The translations under genes and the position numbers were made by a program. This document shows, one piece after another, positions 7,603 to 14,172 of a stretch of DNA of 14,172 bases. This DNA comes from Actinomycetota bacterium (GTDB lineage Bacteria > Actinomycetota > Actinomycetes > Streptosporangiales > Streptosporangiaceae), in assembly GCA_003161205.1 (NCBI GenBank), contig PMOU01000007.1:8593-22764 (forward strand), read 5' to 3'. Positions within the stretch are counted from its first letter, which is position 1, and every line of letters begins with the position of its first letter. The notes below the pieces were generated by a model. That model searched no databases. It was not told the DNA's origin and saw nothing but the letters and a program-made list of their open reading frames with translations.

Positions 7603-8922
7603 ATGCGAATTTCAGTTATAGGCACAGGTTACCTGGGGGCAGTGCATGCCGCCTGCATGGCCGAACTCGGGCATGACGTGCTGGGTGTGGACACCCACGC
7701 CGGCAAGATTGCCGCCTTGGCCGAGGGGCGGGCGCCCTTTTACGAGCCAGGCTTGACGGAAATCCTGGTCAGGACAGTCGCGGCCGGGAAGCTTCGTTTC
7801 AGCACTTCTCTCGCCGAGGCGGCCGCGTTCGCCGATATGCACTTCATCTGCGTAGGGACTCCCCAGCTTACCGGCTCACTCGGCGCCAACCTCAGCCATA
7901 TCGAAGCGGTCATCGACGGCCTGGCGGCGAATCTGACGCGTGACTGCCTGGTCGTCGGCAAGTCGACGGTTCCGGTGGGGACCGCCCCGCGATTGGCCGC
8001 CCGGCTGGCCGCGCTCACCGCTGAGGGCATCACCGCCCGCCTCGCCTGGAACCCCGAATTCTTGCGCGAGGGTTTCGCCGTGCAGGACACCCTCCGACCT
8101 GACCGCATCGTGGTCGGAGTCACTTCGGAGGAGGCAGACGCGGCCCTGCGAGCGGTATACGCTCCGGTCATCGAGATGGGAACGCCGTATATCAGCACCG
8201 ATCTGGCCACCGCCGAGCTGGCTAAGGTGGCAGCGAACGCGTTCCTGGCCACCAAGGTCTCGTTCATTAACGCGGTAGCTGACGTGTGTGAGGCTGCCGG
8301 GGCGGACGTCGTGACCCTTGCCGATGCCCTCGGGCATGACACCCGGATCGGGCGACGCTTCCTTTCCGCGGGTCTCGGTTTCGGCGGTGGATGCCTGTCC
8401 AAAGACATCCGGGCATTCGTCGCCCGGGCCGCCGAGCTAGGCGTGGCCAGCTCCGTGCAGTTCCTGCAGCAAGTCGACGAGATCAACAGCTCCCGTAGGC
8501 TTCGGGCCATCGACTCAGCTCGCGAACTTGTCGGCGGGTCTTTTGCCGGGCAGAGAGTCGCCGTGCTCGGGGCCGCGTTCAAGCCGGACACCGATGACGT
8601 GCGTGACTCACCCGCGCTAAGCGTCGCTTCGGCCATCCGCCTGGCGGGGGCGACGGTCCGGGTCCACGATCCCAGGGCCAACGACAATGCCCGGCAGGCC
8701 TGTCCCGAGCTGGATTACGTGGATGAGCCAGGCAAAGCGTGCGAGGGAGCGGACGTGGTGCTCCACTTGACCGAGTGGGCCGAATACCGCACGATCGACC
8801 CGGTGGCGCTGCGCTCGGTGGTACGGGCCCCGCGAATCCTTGACGGACGTAACGTTCTTCCTCTCAGTCAGTGGCAGGCTGCCGGATGGACCGTGCGGAC
8901 CATGGGAGCGGCGTATGTTTGA
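7603..8922 (+). CDS. ugd: UDP-glucose 6-dehydrogenase
   Basis: The 439-aa protein has all parts of the UDP-glucose/GDP-mannose dehydrogenase family: N-terminal Rossmann motif GTGYLG (7-12), CVGTP (83-87), STVPVGT (121-127), NPEFLREG (150-157), Lys208 and Asn212 in the central helix, the catalytic GFGGGCLSKD (Cys264, Lys267, Asp268) and AFKPDTDDVRDSP in the C-terminal UDP-binding domain. It oxidises UDP-glucose twice with NAD to UDP-glucuronate. ATG 7603 is preferred because the protein then starts MRISVIGTG directly; a GTG at 7579 would add eight residues. A purine-rich GAGAGCGAG (7591-7599) serves as ribosome site. It is 30 nt after galE and 112 nt before the beta-helix gene. GDP-mannose dehydrogenase is the alternative reaction, but the GalE and UXS neighbours favour UDP-glucose. 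Confidence 0.92.
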   Translation: MRISVIGTGYLGAVHAACMAELGHDVLGVDTHAGKIAALAEGRAPFYEPGLTEILVRTVAAGKLRFSTSLAEAAAFADMHFICVGTPQLTGSLGANLSHIEAVIDGLAANLTRDCLVVGKSTVPVGTAPRLAARLAALTAEGITARLAWNPEFLREGFAVQDTLRPDRIVVGVTSEEADAALRAVYAPVIEMGTPYISTDLATAELAKVAANAFLATKVSFINAVADVCEAAGADVVTLADALGHDTRIGRRFLSAGLGFGGGCLSKDIRAFVARAAELGVASSVQFLQQVDEINSSRRLRAIDSARELVGGSFAGQRVAVLGAAFKPDTDDVRDSPALSVASAIRLAGATVRVHDPRANDNARQACPELDYVDEPGKACEGADVVLHLTEWAEYRTIDPVALRSVVRAPRILDGRNVLPLSQWQAAGWTVRTMGAAYV

Positions 8923-9022
8923 CACCCCATCCCGCTTAATGCGGCGTGGCGCGACTACCGATGCGCCACACAGGGGAGCCGCTTTCCCCGGAAGCAGCGG
9001 CCAACCCCGCAGGACCAGGAGT

Positions 9023-9030
9023 AAGGGAGA
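9023..9030 (+). promoter_or_regulatory. Ribosome binding site setting the lipoprotein start
   Basis: AAGGGAGA, 4 nt before ATG 9035. A rival ATG at 8915 overlaps the ugd stop and also has GGGAG upstream, but it would put 40 charged residues ahead of the signal peptide. Confidence 0.5.
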
Positions 9031-9034
9031 CGCG

Positions 9035-10693
9035 ATGCCAGCGAAACGGCCCCCCCGCTGGCGCGGCATTCCGATAGTTCTGCTCTTTGCAGCGGCCTGC
9101 GGCGTGGTTGCGTGTTCAGGACCACCGCAGCCAGCGCGCCGGGTCAACGCGGGCACTACGTATTACCTCAGCCCGTCCGGCAATGACGCCGCGGCGGGCA
9201 CCTCTCCGGCCACGGCATGGCGCACTGTCGGCCACGCCAGCCGGGTTTCCCTGCGGCCCGGCGACCGGCTGCTGCTGCAGGGCGGCCAGCAGTTCACCGG
9301 TCAGCTCACCATCGGCCGGCAAGACGCCGGCAACGCGGCACGTCCGCTTGTGATCGGCTCATACGGCCACGGCAGGGCCACTATCACCTCGATTGGTGCC
9401 GCCGTCTACGTGCACGACACGGCGGGGATCGACATCAGCGATCTCGATCTGAGAGGCAAACCGCCGGCCGGCCACAGTGGCGCGGGCCTGATCCTTTATA
9501 ACGACCTTCCGGCTGGCCACCGACTCGACCACGTATCGATCGATGACGTGAACGTCAGCGGCTTCGACAATGGCATAGCTTTCGGTGGCCAGAACGATGG
9601 CGCCGGTTTCGGTAACGTCCAGGTCAGTAACTGCGTACTGAGCGACAACGTTGACTCAGGGCTGGAAAGTTACGGGGCCACGTTCAATGCCACATCACCC
9701 AGCTACGCCAACCAGAGCGTAAGCGTATTGAACGTCGTGGCATCCCAGAATCACGGCGATCCGCAGGTTAAAACACATAACACCGGTAACGGCATTGTCC
9801 TGGGAAGCGTCCACGACGGCACTATAGCGTGGTCTACAGCAGACAATAATGGCGGATCAGGCGGCGACGTCCAGGGACCTGCCGGCATCTGGACCTATGA
9901 CTCAACCGACGTTTCCATCGAACATGACCTTTCGTTCGATAACCGGACTCCGAACCGGGTGGACGGCAACGGTTTCGGGCTTGACCAGAACACTTCAGAC
10001 TCACTGATGCAGGACAATCTATCTTACGGTAACGACGGAACCGGATTTTTGGTTTACAGCGGCTTGAATAATAAGGCGCAAACAGACAATGTTGTCCGTT
10101 ACAACATCAGCAGTGCAGATGTCCGGGACGCCAGCACTTATTACGGGGGCATCTCTGTCATCGGCGATGTGGCGAATACGGAGGTGTACCAGAACACCGT
10201 CATAATGACATCTGCTCCCAGCCTGTCACCTCCAGGACTGCGGCTCGGCGCGGTGATACGCGGCGTAACTGTACGGAATAACATCTTTGCCAGCAATTAC
10301 GGACCAGTCATTGCGGACAGCAGCGCAGTACTACCCAGCATGGCCAACCTGCAGGGAAATGATTACTTTACCGCCTTCGGCGCATGGTCGGTCGCTTGGG
10401 GCGCGACGACCTACTACTCACTCGCCGCTTGGCGGGCAGCCAGTTCACAGGAGATCGTGGCGGGCAAGGCATCGGGGTCCACGGCTAACCCGGACATGGC
10501 CGGGACAATATTGGGTCTCCGAACAAAAAGCGTCGCAAGCATGACCGCCGCCGGGAGCGGCTTTATTCTCCACCCTGGCTCACCGCTCATCGGGGCAGGG
10601 CTGGACCTAGCTCGCTTCGGGACAAATCCTGGATCGGTGAATTACGCCGGGAAGCAAGAATCGACACTCCATCCCAACGTAGGAGCGCAGTAG
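9035..10693 (+). CDS. Secreted right-handed beta-helix lipoprotein, possible polysaccharide lyase or epimerase
   Basis: The 552-aa protein starts with a lipoprotein signal: basic MPAKRPPRWR, a hydrophobic core (12-26) and lipobox VVAC with Cys27. After it comes TYYLSPSGNDAAAGTSP (41-57), the usual entry of secreted parallel beta-helix proteins, then regularly spaced strands with Asn/Asp/Gly turns (about 105-400). The block WTYDSTDVSIEHDLSFDNRT (286-305), followed by DGNGFGLDQ and NDGTGFLVY, resembles a group of secreted beta-helix carbohydrate-active proteins. I cannot identify catalytic residues with confidence. Beta-helix enzymes of this kind include lyases, glycosidases and mannuronan C5-epimerases. 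As the last gene behind a GT2 synthase and Ugd it most likely trims, epimerises or binds the exported polymer at the outer face of the membrane. The DNA of the second half is somewhat less GC-rich than ugd. Convergent with UXS; stop codons are about 14 nt apart. Confidence 0.8.
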   Translation: MPAKRPPRWRGIPIVLLFAAACGVVACSGPPQPARRVNAGTTYYLSPSGNDAAAGTSPATAWRTVGHASRVSLRPGDRLLLQGGQQFTGQLTIGRQDAGNAARPLVIGSYGHGRATITSIGAAVYVHDTAGIDISDLDLRGKPPAGHSGAGLILYNDLPAGHRLDHVSIDDVNVSGFDNGIAFGGQNDGAGFGNVQVSNCVLSDNVDSGLESYGATFNATSPSYANQSVSVLNVVASQNHGDPQVKTHNTGNGIVLGSVHDGTIAWSTADNNGGSGGDVQGPAGIWTYDSTDVSIEHDLSFDNRTPNRVDGNGFGLDQNTSDSLMQDNLSYGNDGTGFLVYSGLNNKAQTDNVVRYNISSADVRDASTYYGGISVIGDVANTEVYQNTVIMTSAPSLSPPGLRLGAVIRGVTVRNNIFASNYGPVIADSSAVLPSMANLQGNDYFTAFGAWSVAWGATTYYSLAAWRAASSQEIVAGKASGSTANPDMAGTILGLRTKSVASMTAAGSGFILHPGSPLIGAGLDLARFGTNPGSVNYAGKQESTLHPNVGAQ

Positions 10694-10707
10694 GCTCTCT
10701 ACCAGCA

Positions 10708-11703
10708 CTAGAGCAGGCTAGCGAGCGCCGCTAACCCACCTTGCACGCTGGCCGAAGCGAGCCGCGGGCTCTCTGAGAGCCTCGAACGGAGCCAGTCGGC
10801 AGTTCGGCTGACCCCTTCGATGACAGGCACTTCCGGCTCCCACCCCAGCGACTTCCTGGCCCGGACGATCACCGGGCATCGGCGTGTCGGGTCGTCGACA
10901 GGAAGGGGCCGGTACTCAATCGGCGAAGAGGAGCCAGTGATCTGCAGGACGAGTTTGGCGAAATCACCGACCGTGAATTCCTCAGGGTTGCCGAGATTGA
11001 CTGGGCCTGGTTCGGTGGAGTCAATCATCGCGATGATGCCCCGGATCAGGTCGTCGACGTAGCAGAAACTGCGCGTCTGCCCGCCGTCGCCGTACACTGT
11101 TATCGGATTCCCGTTTAGAGCCTGCGTAATGAAGTTGGTGACCACACGGCCGTCGCTCGCACTCATGCGCGGGCCGTATGTATTGAAGATCCGGAGGATA
11201 CCGACGTTGACTCCGCGAGCGGATCCATAGGCTCTAGTCAGCGCCTCGGCAAATCTCTTGGCTTCGTCGTAGACGCTCCTCGGGCCGATAGGGTTGACAT
11301 TTCCCCAGTATTCTTCGGTCTGCGGATGCACCGCCGGATCGCCGTATATCTCGCTCGTTGATGCGAGGACGAATCGCGCCCCCGTCAGCTCAGCGAGACG
11401 AAGAGCGTGCTCGGTTCCCTTGCTGCCGACCGCCAGCGTTTCCAGAGGCAAGCGCTGATAGTCAGGCGGTGAGGCCGCGCTGGCGAAGTGCGCGACAGCA
11501 TCGACAGGCCCGTCAATTTCGATGCCGTCGCTCACATCGGTCTCGCGGAACGTAAATCCTGCGCGGTCGACGAGATGCGAAACGTTATCGATACGCCCGG
11601 TCGAAAGGTTGTCCATGCAGATCACTTGATCACCGCGGGCAAACAAGGCATCACACAAATGTGACCCCAGGAAGCCCGCGCCGCCGGTTACCACTACTCG
11701 CAT
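10708..11703 (-). CDS. uxs: UDP-glucuronate decarboxylase (UDP-xylose synthase)
   Basis: From ATG 11703 the 331-aa protein starts [15 protein letters not shown]; the frame extends 12 codons upstream, but GGGGTGG just before 11703 and the fold start favour the shorter form. UXS hallmarks are dense: MDNLSTGR (30-37), [12 protein letters not shown] (72-83), [10 protein letters not shown] (114-123), [15 protein letters not shown] (126-140), the catalytic YDEAK (Tyr145, Lys149), [10 protein letters not shown] (171-180), DGRVV and [11 protein letters not shown] (203-213). UXS removes CO2 from UDP-glucuronate through an NAD-linked 4-keto intermediate to give UDP-xylose. It would therefore use the Ugd product directly. 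The last 20 residues are an Ala/Leu/Ser tail beyond the normal end. It is on the opposite strand to the operon, so pentose supply is probably controlled separately. dTDP-glucose dehydratase-like or other SDR activity is a less likely alternative. Confidence 0.88.
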   Translation of the reverse strand: MRVVVTGGAGFLGSHLCDALFARGDQVICMDNLSTGRIDNVSHLVDRAGFTFRETDVSDGIEIDGPVDAVAHFASAASPPDYQRLPLETLAVGSKGTEHALRLAELTGARFVLASTSEIYGDPAVHPQTEEYWGNVNPIGPRSVYDEAKRFAEALTRAYGSARGVNVGILRIFNTYGPRMSASDGRVVTNFITQALNGNPITVYGDGGQTRSFCYVDDLIRGIIAMIDSTEPGPVNLGNPEEFTVGDFAKLVLQITGSSSPIEYRPLPVDDPTRRCPVIVRARKSLGWEPEVPVIEGVSRTADWLRSRLSESPRLASASVQGGLAALASLL

Positions 11704-11831
11704 TGTTCCCACCCCAAAATTGTTACAGCGTGTATTCATGCGGCATCGTTTCCGCCAGGTACGCAGCCCCCCAAGGCGATCGCACCTAAGACACGAATAT
11801 AGCTGCTTTTAGCCAGAGTTATCTGGTGATA

Positions 11832-11843
11832 GATTCATGAATC
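11832..11843. promoter_or_regulatory. Perfect 12-bp palindrome GATTCATGAATC, possible operator
   Basis: Perfectly self-complementary, in an AT-rich island about 130 nt before the uxs start and about 30 nt upstream of the TATATT box on the minus strand. That is where a regulator could block or recruit polymerase. The regulator is unknown. Confidence 0.35.
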
Positions 11844-11868
11844 ATAAATTTAACACTACGGGCGAAAT

Positions 11869-11916
11869 GGCCTGGCCTGTCTGATCACGCGGCGCCTGGC
11901 GTGATCCTGGCCGGCC
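11869..11916 (-). terminator. Long GC-rich hairpin, possible terminator
   Basis: Core stem GATCACGC (11883-11890) with GCGTGATC (11899-11906) around an 8-nt loop. After a small internal loop it extends by two GGCC blocks on the left (11869-11872, 11874-11877) pairing with GGCCGGCC on the right (11909-11916). A third GATCACGGC copy is at 11932-11940. There is no strong T-run, so it may be a factor-assisted terminator for the GH128 transcript, a REP-like element, or a binding site. Confidence 0.35.
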
Positions 11917-12180
11917 GCGGTCCTGTGGCGGGATCACGGCTAGGCCACCGTTGAACTCGCGCTTTGAGGTTGTACGGTCACGCAGCATTACCAGGCGGGG
12001 CCCGCTAGGTTAACCCGCTGTCACTGCTAAAAATCGCCATGTGACATATCGAGCCCTGCCCGATGCTCGACACCGGATTAATCATTTCTGAGACGGATTT
12101 ATGCGTCAGCTCCCCAGCTAACATTCGGCCATTATCGGGCATTCAGGATTCCAGCTTCGCGGGCGGACCCGGCCGTCGGA

Positions 12181-13227
12181 TCAGGGCACGGCTTCGAATG
12201 CCTGGCCGACGGGGGTAGCTACTGGACCAGGGTTGAACATGCCGGTGTTCCCGTAGGCGGAGTCGACCGGGAGCGCGAACCATGCGTAGCGCTGCACATA
12301 GGACAGCCCCTGCAGCATCGAGGTAGCGGCCGTGAGGAAGGCCGCCTGCTGGCTTTCCGTGGGGAAGGTGTTCGTATCCCAGTTGGCGAGGGCGAACTCG
12401 GTGAGCCAGATCGGCAGGTGGTACAGGTTGTGGATCGCCTGAAGGTAGCTCTCCAGCTGAGATACTGCCGCTGCGGTCGCGAAGTTCGTTCCGTACCAGT
12501 GCACGGCGATGAAGTTGACCCGGTAACCGCGGGCGACGGCACCGGTCATGAACTGGTCCAGCCAGCCGCCTTGGGTGGCAGCGTCAGTGGCGACCGCGGG
12601 GCTGCCCAGGGTCATCCCGGTGGCCATCAGCTGCGGCCACAGGCTGAGCGCCTCCGATACCGTCATGTCCGACTGGTTCGCGTTGTCCGGTTCGTTGAAG
12701 CCGAGCAAGATGCTGCCCTCGTGCTCGGCCTGGCTGAGCGCCGTGGCGTTCACATCAGCTGATCCCCAGATCATGGGGACGAACTGCACGCCCGACGGGC
12801 TAGTGATGCCCGTATTAGTGGGCGACCAGGTGTAATACCAGGATGCTCCGGAGTCAGCGAGGGCCTTGCTGACGCCGCTGAACGTCCAGGTGCCGACTCC
12901 CTTCTTAGGGTTGGCAGGGGCGGTGCTGGCGTCCAGGCGCGCGGTCACCGCGGTGACCGGGCTGGCGCCTGCCCGGTTCGGAGGACCCGCACCGAAAGCG
13001 GCGACGGCGGCGCACATGGCGGCGAGGGCCGCGACGAGGATCTTCGGCCGCAAGGAACCTGTGGCCCGGACCACACCGCGGGCCGTGGCGGGCCGTTCTT
13101 TTGTCCTTGCGATCGTTACCGCAGCCTCACCTGGCGGCCGTCCGGGCGTGCCCGCGATCTCGTCGCGGGCATGTTTGTGTCCTGCTGCCAGCGAGGGCAG
13201 CGCTCGCAGCTTCCAGGGCATCAACAT
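12181..13227 (-). CDS. Secreted GH128-type glycoside hydrolase (beta-1,3-glucanase-like)
   Basis: The 348-aa product matches the Asl1/GH128 pattern: WYYTWSP (130-136), FVPMIWG (149-155), LLGFNEPD (174-181), LGSPA (207-211), FIAVHWYG (239-246), IWLTEFAL (273-280) and RYAWFALP (313-320). By family knowledge Glu179 of GFNEP and Glu278 of LTEF are the acid/base and nucleophile, so both catalytic residues are present. Known GH128 members cleave beta-1,3-glucans, such as fungal cell-wall glucan, curdlan or laminarin. A hydrophobic export segment lies at about 62-80, preceded by an unusually long, basic 55-60-residue N-terminus, followed by a low-complexity Ala/Thr/Pro linker to residue 110. ATG 13227, and ATG 13221 six nt later, both sit behind GAGGAAGGGGAG; a GTG near codon 52 would give a conventional signal peptide. 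It could attack a fungal glucan or act on the local exopolysaccharide. Confidence 0.87.
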   Translation of the reverse strand: MLMPWKLRALPSLAAGHKHARDEIAGTPGRPPGEAAVTIARTKERPATARGVVRATGSLRPKILVAALAAMCAAVAAFGAGPPNRAGASPVTAVTARLDASTAPANPKKGVGTWTFSGVSKALADSGASWYYTWSPTNTGITSPSGVQFVPMIWGSADVNATALSQAEHEGSILLGFNEPDNANQSDMTVSEALSLWPQLMATGMTLGSPAVATDAATQGGWLDQFMTGAVARGYRVNFIAVHWYGTNFATAAAVSQLESYLQAIHNLYHLPIWLTEFALANWDTNTFPTESQQAAFLTAATSMLQGLSYVQRYAWFALPVDSAYGNTGMFNPGPVATPVGQAFEAVP

Positions 13228-13423
13228 GGCTCCCCTTCCTCAACGTCAGTCACTGCAGCTGCCGGGCGGCGCTGGCCTCGCTGCCGGACTCTCCTACGGA
13301 TTAATGCCCCGTTCCATGCCTGATTCAACACTCCATGACTTATCCGCGAAGTTAACAATCAGCGCAGCATCTTTGTCCGATCTTCCGGCATCCAGAACCA
13401 CAGATCGCAGCTGGGAGATGACC

Positions 13424-13660
13424 ATGCGTAGCAACTGGGTGGCAGTGCTATTGTCGGCCGCGCTGCTGGCGGGGTGCGGATCAGGTTCATCACCGACTGC
13501 CTTCGCCGAGCAGGTCCGTGCCGCCCTCGCACCACATGATCACTTCAGCGGGCGCGCGCACGTCACGATATTGCTAACTGGTGTTTGCCGGGTTACGTCC
13601 GGTTATCCTGTGGATGGCTTGTGCATAAGACGGTGGGTAACCTGGGCAATGTGCGGATAA
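13424..13660 (+). CDS. Small putative lipoprotein, possibly truncated
   Basis: ATG 13424 follows GGGAGA (13413-13418) at 5 nt; ATG 13418 is an in-frame alternative. The 78-aa product begins with a clear lipoprotein signal: MRSNWVAVLLSAALLAGC, lipobox LAGC with Cys18. It then continues GSGSSPTAFAEQVRAALAPHDHFSGRAHVTILL like a normal exported protein. The final 28 residues (TGVCRVTSGYPVDGLCIRRW and on) look non-coding in composition (Cys/Trp/Arg). They are encoded by the stretch carrying the DnaA-box-like repeats. I infer a gene that has lost its original 3' part, or a short lipoprotein whose reading frame happens to run into a non-coding element. No function can be assigned. It is divergent from the GH128 gene. 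Confidence 0.5.
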   Translation: MRSNWVAVLLSAALLAGCGSGSSPTAFAEQVRAALAPHDHFSGRAHVTILLTGVCRVTSGYPVDGLCIRRWVTWAMCG

Positions 13661-13692
13661 GTGGCCGTGCTCTGTGGACATCGTGTGGATAG
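13609..13692 (+). repeat. Cluster of DnaA-box-like 9-mers
   Basis: All in the same orientation against the TGTGGATAA/TGTGGACAA consensus: TGTGGATGG 13609-13617 (7/9), TGTGCATAA 13620-13628 (8/9), GGTGGGTAA 13632-13640 (7/9), TGCGGATAA 13652-13660 (8/9), TGTGGACAT 13673-13681 (8/9), TGTGGATAG 13684-13692 (8/9). An A-rich stretch follows (13691-13708). Such density is typical of actinobacterial origins, but no dnaA, dnaN or rpmH is visible nearby. Confidence 0.4.
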
Positions 13693-13913
13693 AAGAAAAA
13701 CCTCAAAACGGGCTGCCGCAGGCTCTTGCGCGACTCTCGCGAGGGGCGTAGAAATGCTTTCACCGTTGGAAACGGGCATCGTCTGGGGGCAACCCCGGAG
13801 ACGTGAGAGCGGCCGGGAAACCGGCTCCATCGACCGGGTGCCTGACCCCGGCGGGCGGCGCGCAGCGCCGGGGTGGCTGGGCAACTGGCCGATCCGGGGC
13901 GGCGAGGCCACAG
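13693..13913 (+). ncRNA. Hairpin-rich segment, candidate structured RNA (unrecognised)
   Basis: Successive complementary stretches occur with no convincing gene: CTTGCG/CGCGAG (about 13722-13741), CCGTT-GGA-AACGG (about 13762-13774), CGTCT/AGACG enclosing GGG-CAA-CCC (about 13779-13803), GCCGG-GAAA-CCGGC with a GNRA loop (about 13811-13824), ACCCCGGCG/CGCCGGGGT (about 13844-13873) and GGCC pairs near 13888-13910. The run is followed at once by a strong terminator stem. It does not match RNase P, tmRNA, SRP RNA or riboswitch landmarks that I know. GC-rich DNA forms chance hairpins, so this remains a candidate. Confidence 0.35.
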
Positions 13914-13953
13914 CAAGGCCCCCTCCATCTCATACGTGGAGGGGGCCTTGTTG
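13911..13953 (+). terminator. Strong intrinsic-type terminator stem
   Basis: CAAGGCCCCCTCCA (13914-13927) pairs perfectly with TGGAGGGGGCCTTG (13937-13950) around a 9-nt loop; G-U, A-U and C-G pairs extend the stem to 13911/13953. Downstream bases are GTTGCATT, only moderately T-rich. Since the long stem is symmetric it could work in both directions, but the plus strand has the better tail. Confidence 0.75.
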
Positions 13954-14172
13954 CATTCTGCCCCGGCATTGAGATTTTTACCGGGACGACACGCCGGAAA
14001 ACGTGAACGCGCCGATCGCCCGTGACCACCGGCACGCCAGCAGCACGCGACTCCGGGCCGCCGTCGGTGCACATCGAGGGACGCAGGACGAGGGCACGGT
14101 TGCGCGCCCTTGAGCTGACGAGGCCACGACGCGGCGCTGATGATCTGGATTGGGCTGGAGCGCATGCCTTAA
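13954..14172 (+). other. Right-end region without a confirmed gene
   Basis: A weak stem CCCGG (13962-13966)/CCGGG (13981-13985) lies just after the terminator. A plus-strand frame is open from GTG 14022 to the window edge (begins VTTGTPAARDSG and runs on with an Arg/Leu-rich segment RTRARLRALELTRPR), so a gene might start here and continue outside. There is no ribosome site and codon third positions lose their GC bias near the edge, so I do not call it as a gene. Confidence 0.25.

Larger units (their letters stand above)
11704..12180 (-). other. 477-nt upstream region of uxs
   Basis: No credible gene on either strand. It lies between the 3' end of the GH128 gene and the 5' end of uxs, both on the minus strand. 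It contains a TATATT -10-like box on the minus strand (11801-11796) without a good -35, a 12-bp palindrome (11832-11843) where a -35 would be, and a long GC-rich hairpin (11869-11916) that may end the GH128 transcript. Confidence 0.4.

Noticed and set aside
7740..8687. 315-aa minus-strand frame inside ugd
   Set aside because: Ser/Arg/Ala-rich antisense shadow of a gene with every Ugd motif intact.
10694..10714. Possible bidirectional terminator between the beta-helix gene and uxs (GCTCT/AGAGC)
   Set aside because: Only a 5-bp stem with an 11-nt loop and no T-run, so it is within chance expectation.
12866..13423. In-frame extension upstream of the small lipoprotein
   Set aside because: It is antisense to the GH128 N-terminus and would bury the lipoprotein signal; the ribosome site at 13413-13418 marks the real start.
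13761..13830. Group II intron domain V or cobalamin riboswitch, suggested by the GAAA-capped GCCGG/CCGGC stem
   Set aside because: Lacks the domain V AGC/bulge layout and the B12-box (GCCACTG), and no reverse-transcriptase or cobalamin gene is nearby.
13593..14165. 190-aa minus-strand frame at the right end
   Set aside because: Cys/Pro/Arg/Ser-rich composition with no domain; it runs through the terminator stem and the DnaA-box cluster, so it is unlikely to be coding.

Overview
The window is high-GC, GTG-start-using DNA typical of a soil actinomycete (Actinomycetota, perhaps a filamentous Streptosporangiales/Streptomycetales-like lineage). This rests on codon use, Arg/Ala/Gly-rich proteins, AGGAGG-type ribosome sites, TANNNT -10 boxes and protein families. 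The species cannot be named from the sequence. No tRNA, rRNA, transposase or CRISPR array was seen.

Layout. (1) 1-1393: two divergent membrane-anchored endonuclease/exonuclease/phosphatase (EEP) family genes, the left one cut by the window edge. (2) 1612-2558: an AT-richer FkbM-type methyltransferase gene with a textbook promoter whose predicted start site falls on the ATG, so it is probably leaderless. (3) 2695-3852: a membrane-bound PlsC-like acyltransferase. (4) 3853-4331: a 479-nt leader with several perfect inverted repeats. (5) 4332-10693: four co-directional genes, probably one operon: a processive-type GT2 membrane glycosyltransferase, UDP-glucose 4-epimerase (GalE), UDP-glucose 6-dehydrogenase (Ugd) and a secreted beta-helix lipoprotein. 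(6) 10708-11703, convergent: a UDP-glucuronate decarboxylase (UXS). (7) 11704-12180: UXS upstream region with a 12-bp palindrome and a long hairpin. (8) 12181-13227: a secreted GH128-type beta-1,3-glucanase-like hydrolase, minus strand. (9) 13424-13660: a small, possibly truncated lipoprotein. (10) 13609-14172: a cluster of DnaA-box-like 9-mers, then a hairpin-rich stretch ending in a strong terminator-like stem. No convincing gene lies in the last 512 nt.

How it may work together (inference). Ugd makes UDP-glucuronate, UXS turns it into UDP-xylose, and GalE makes UDP-galactose or another C4 epimer. Together they supply UDP-sugars to the GT2 synthase, which would polymerise and export a uronate- or pentose-containing polysaccharide. 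The secreted beta-helix lipoprotein is a plausible lyase or epimerase acting on that polymer. The set (GT2 synthase, nucleotide-sugar dehydrogenase, extracytoplasmic beta-helix protein) recalls the functional logic of bacterial alginate operons, but with UDP-glucose chemistry and in a Gram-positive background. It is the best candidate for a little-described system here. The DnaA-box/structured-RNA segment at the right end is the other region most worth checking.
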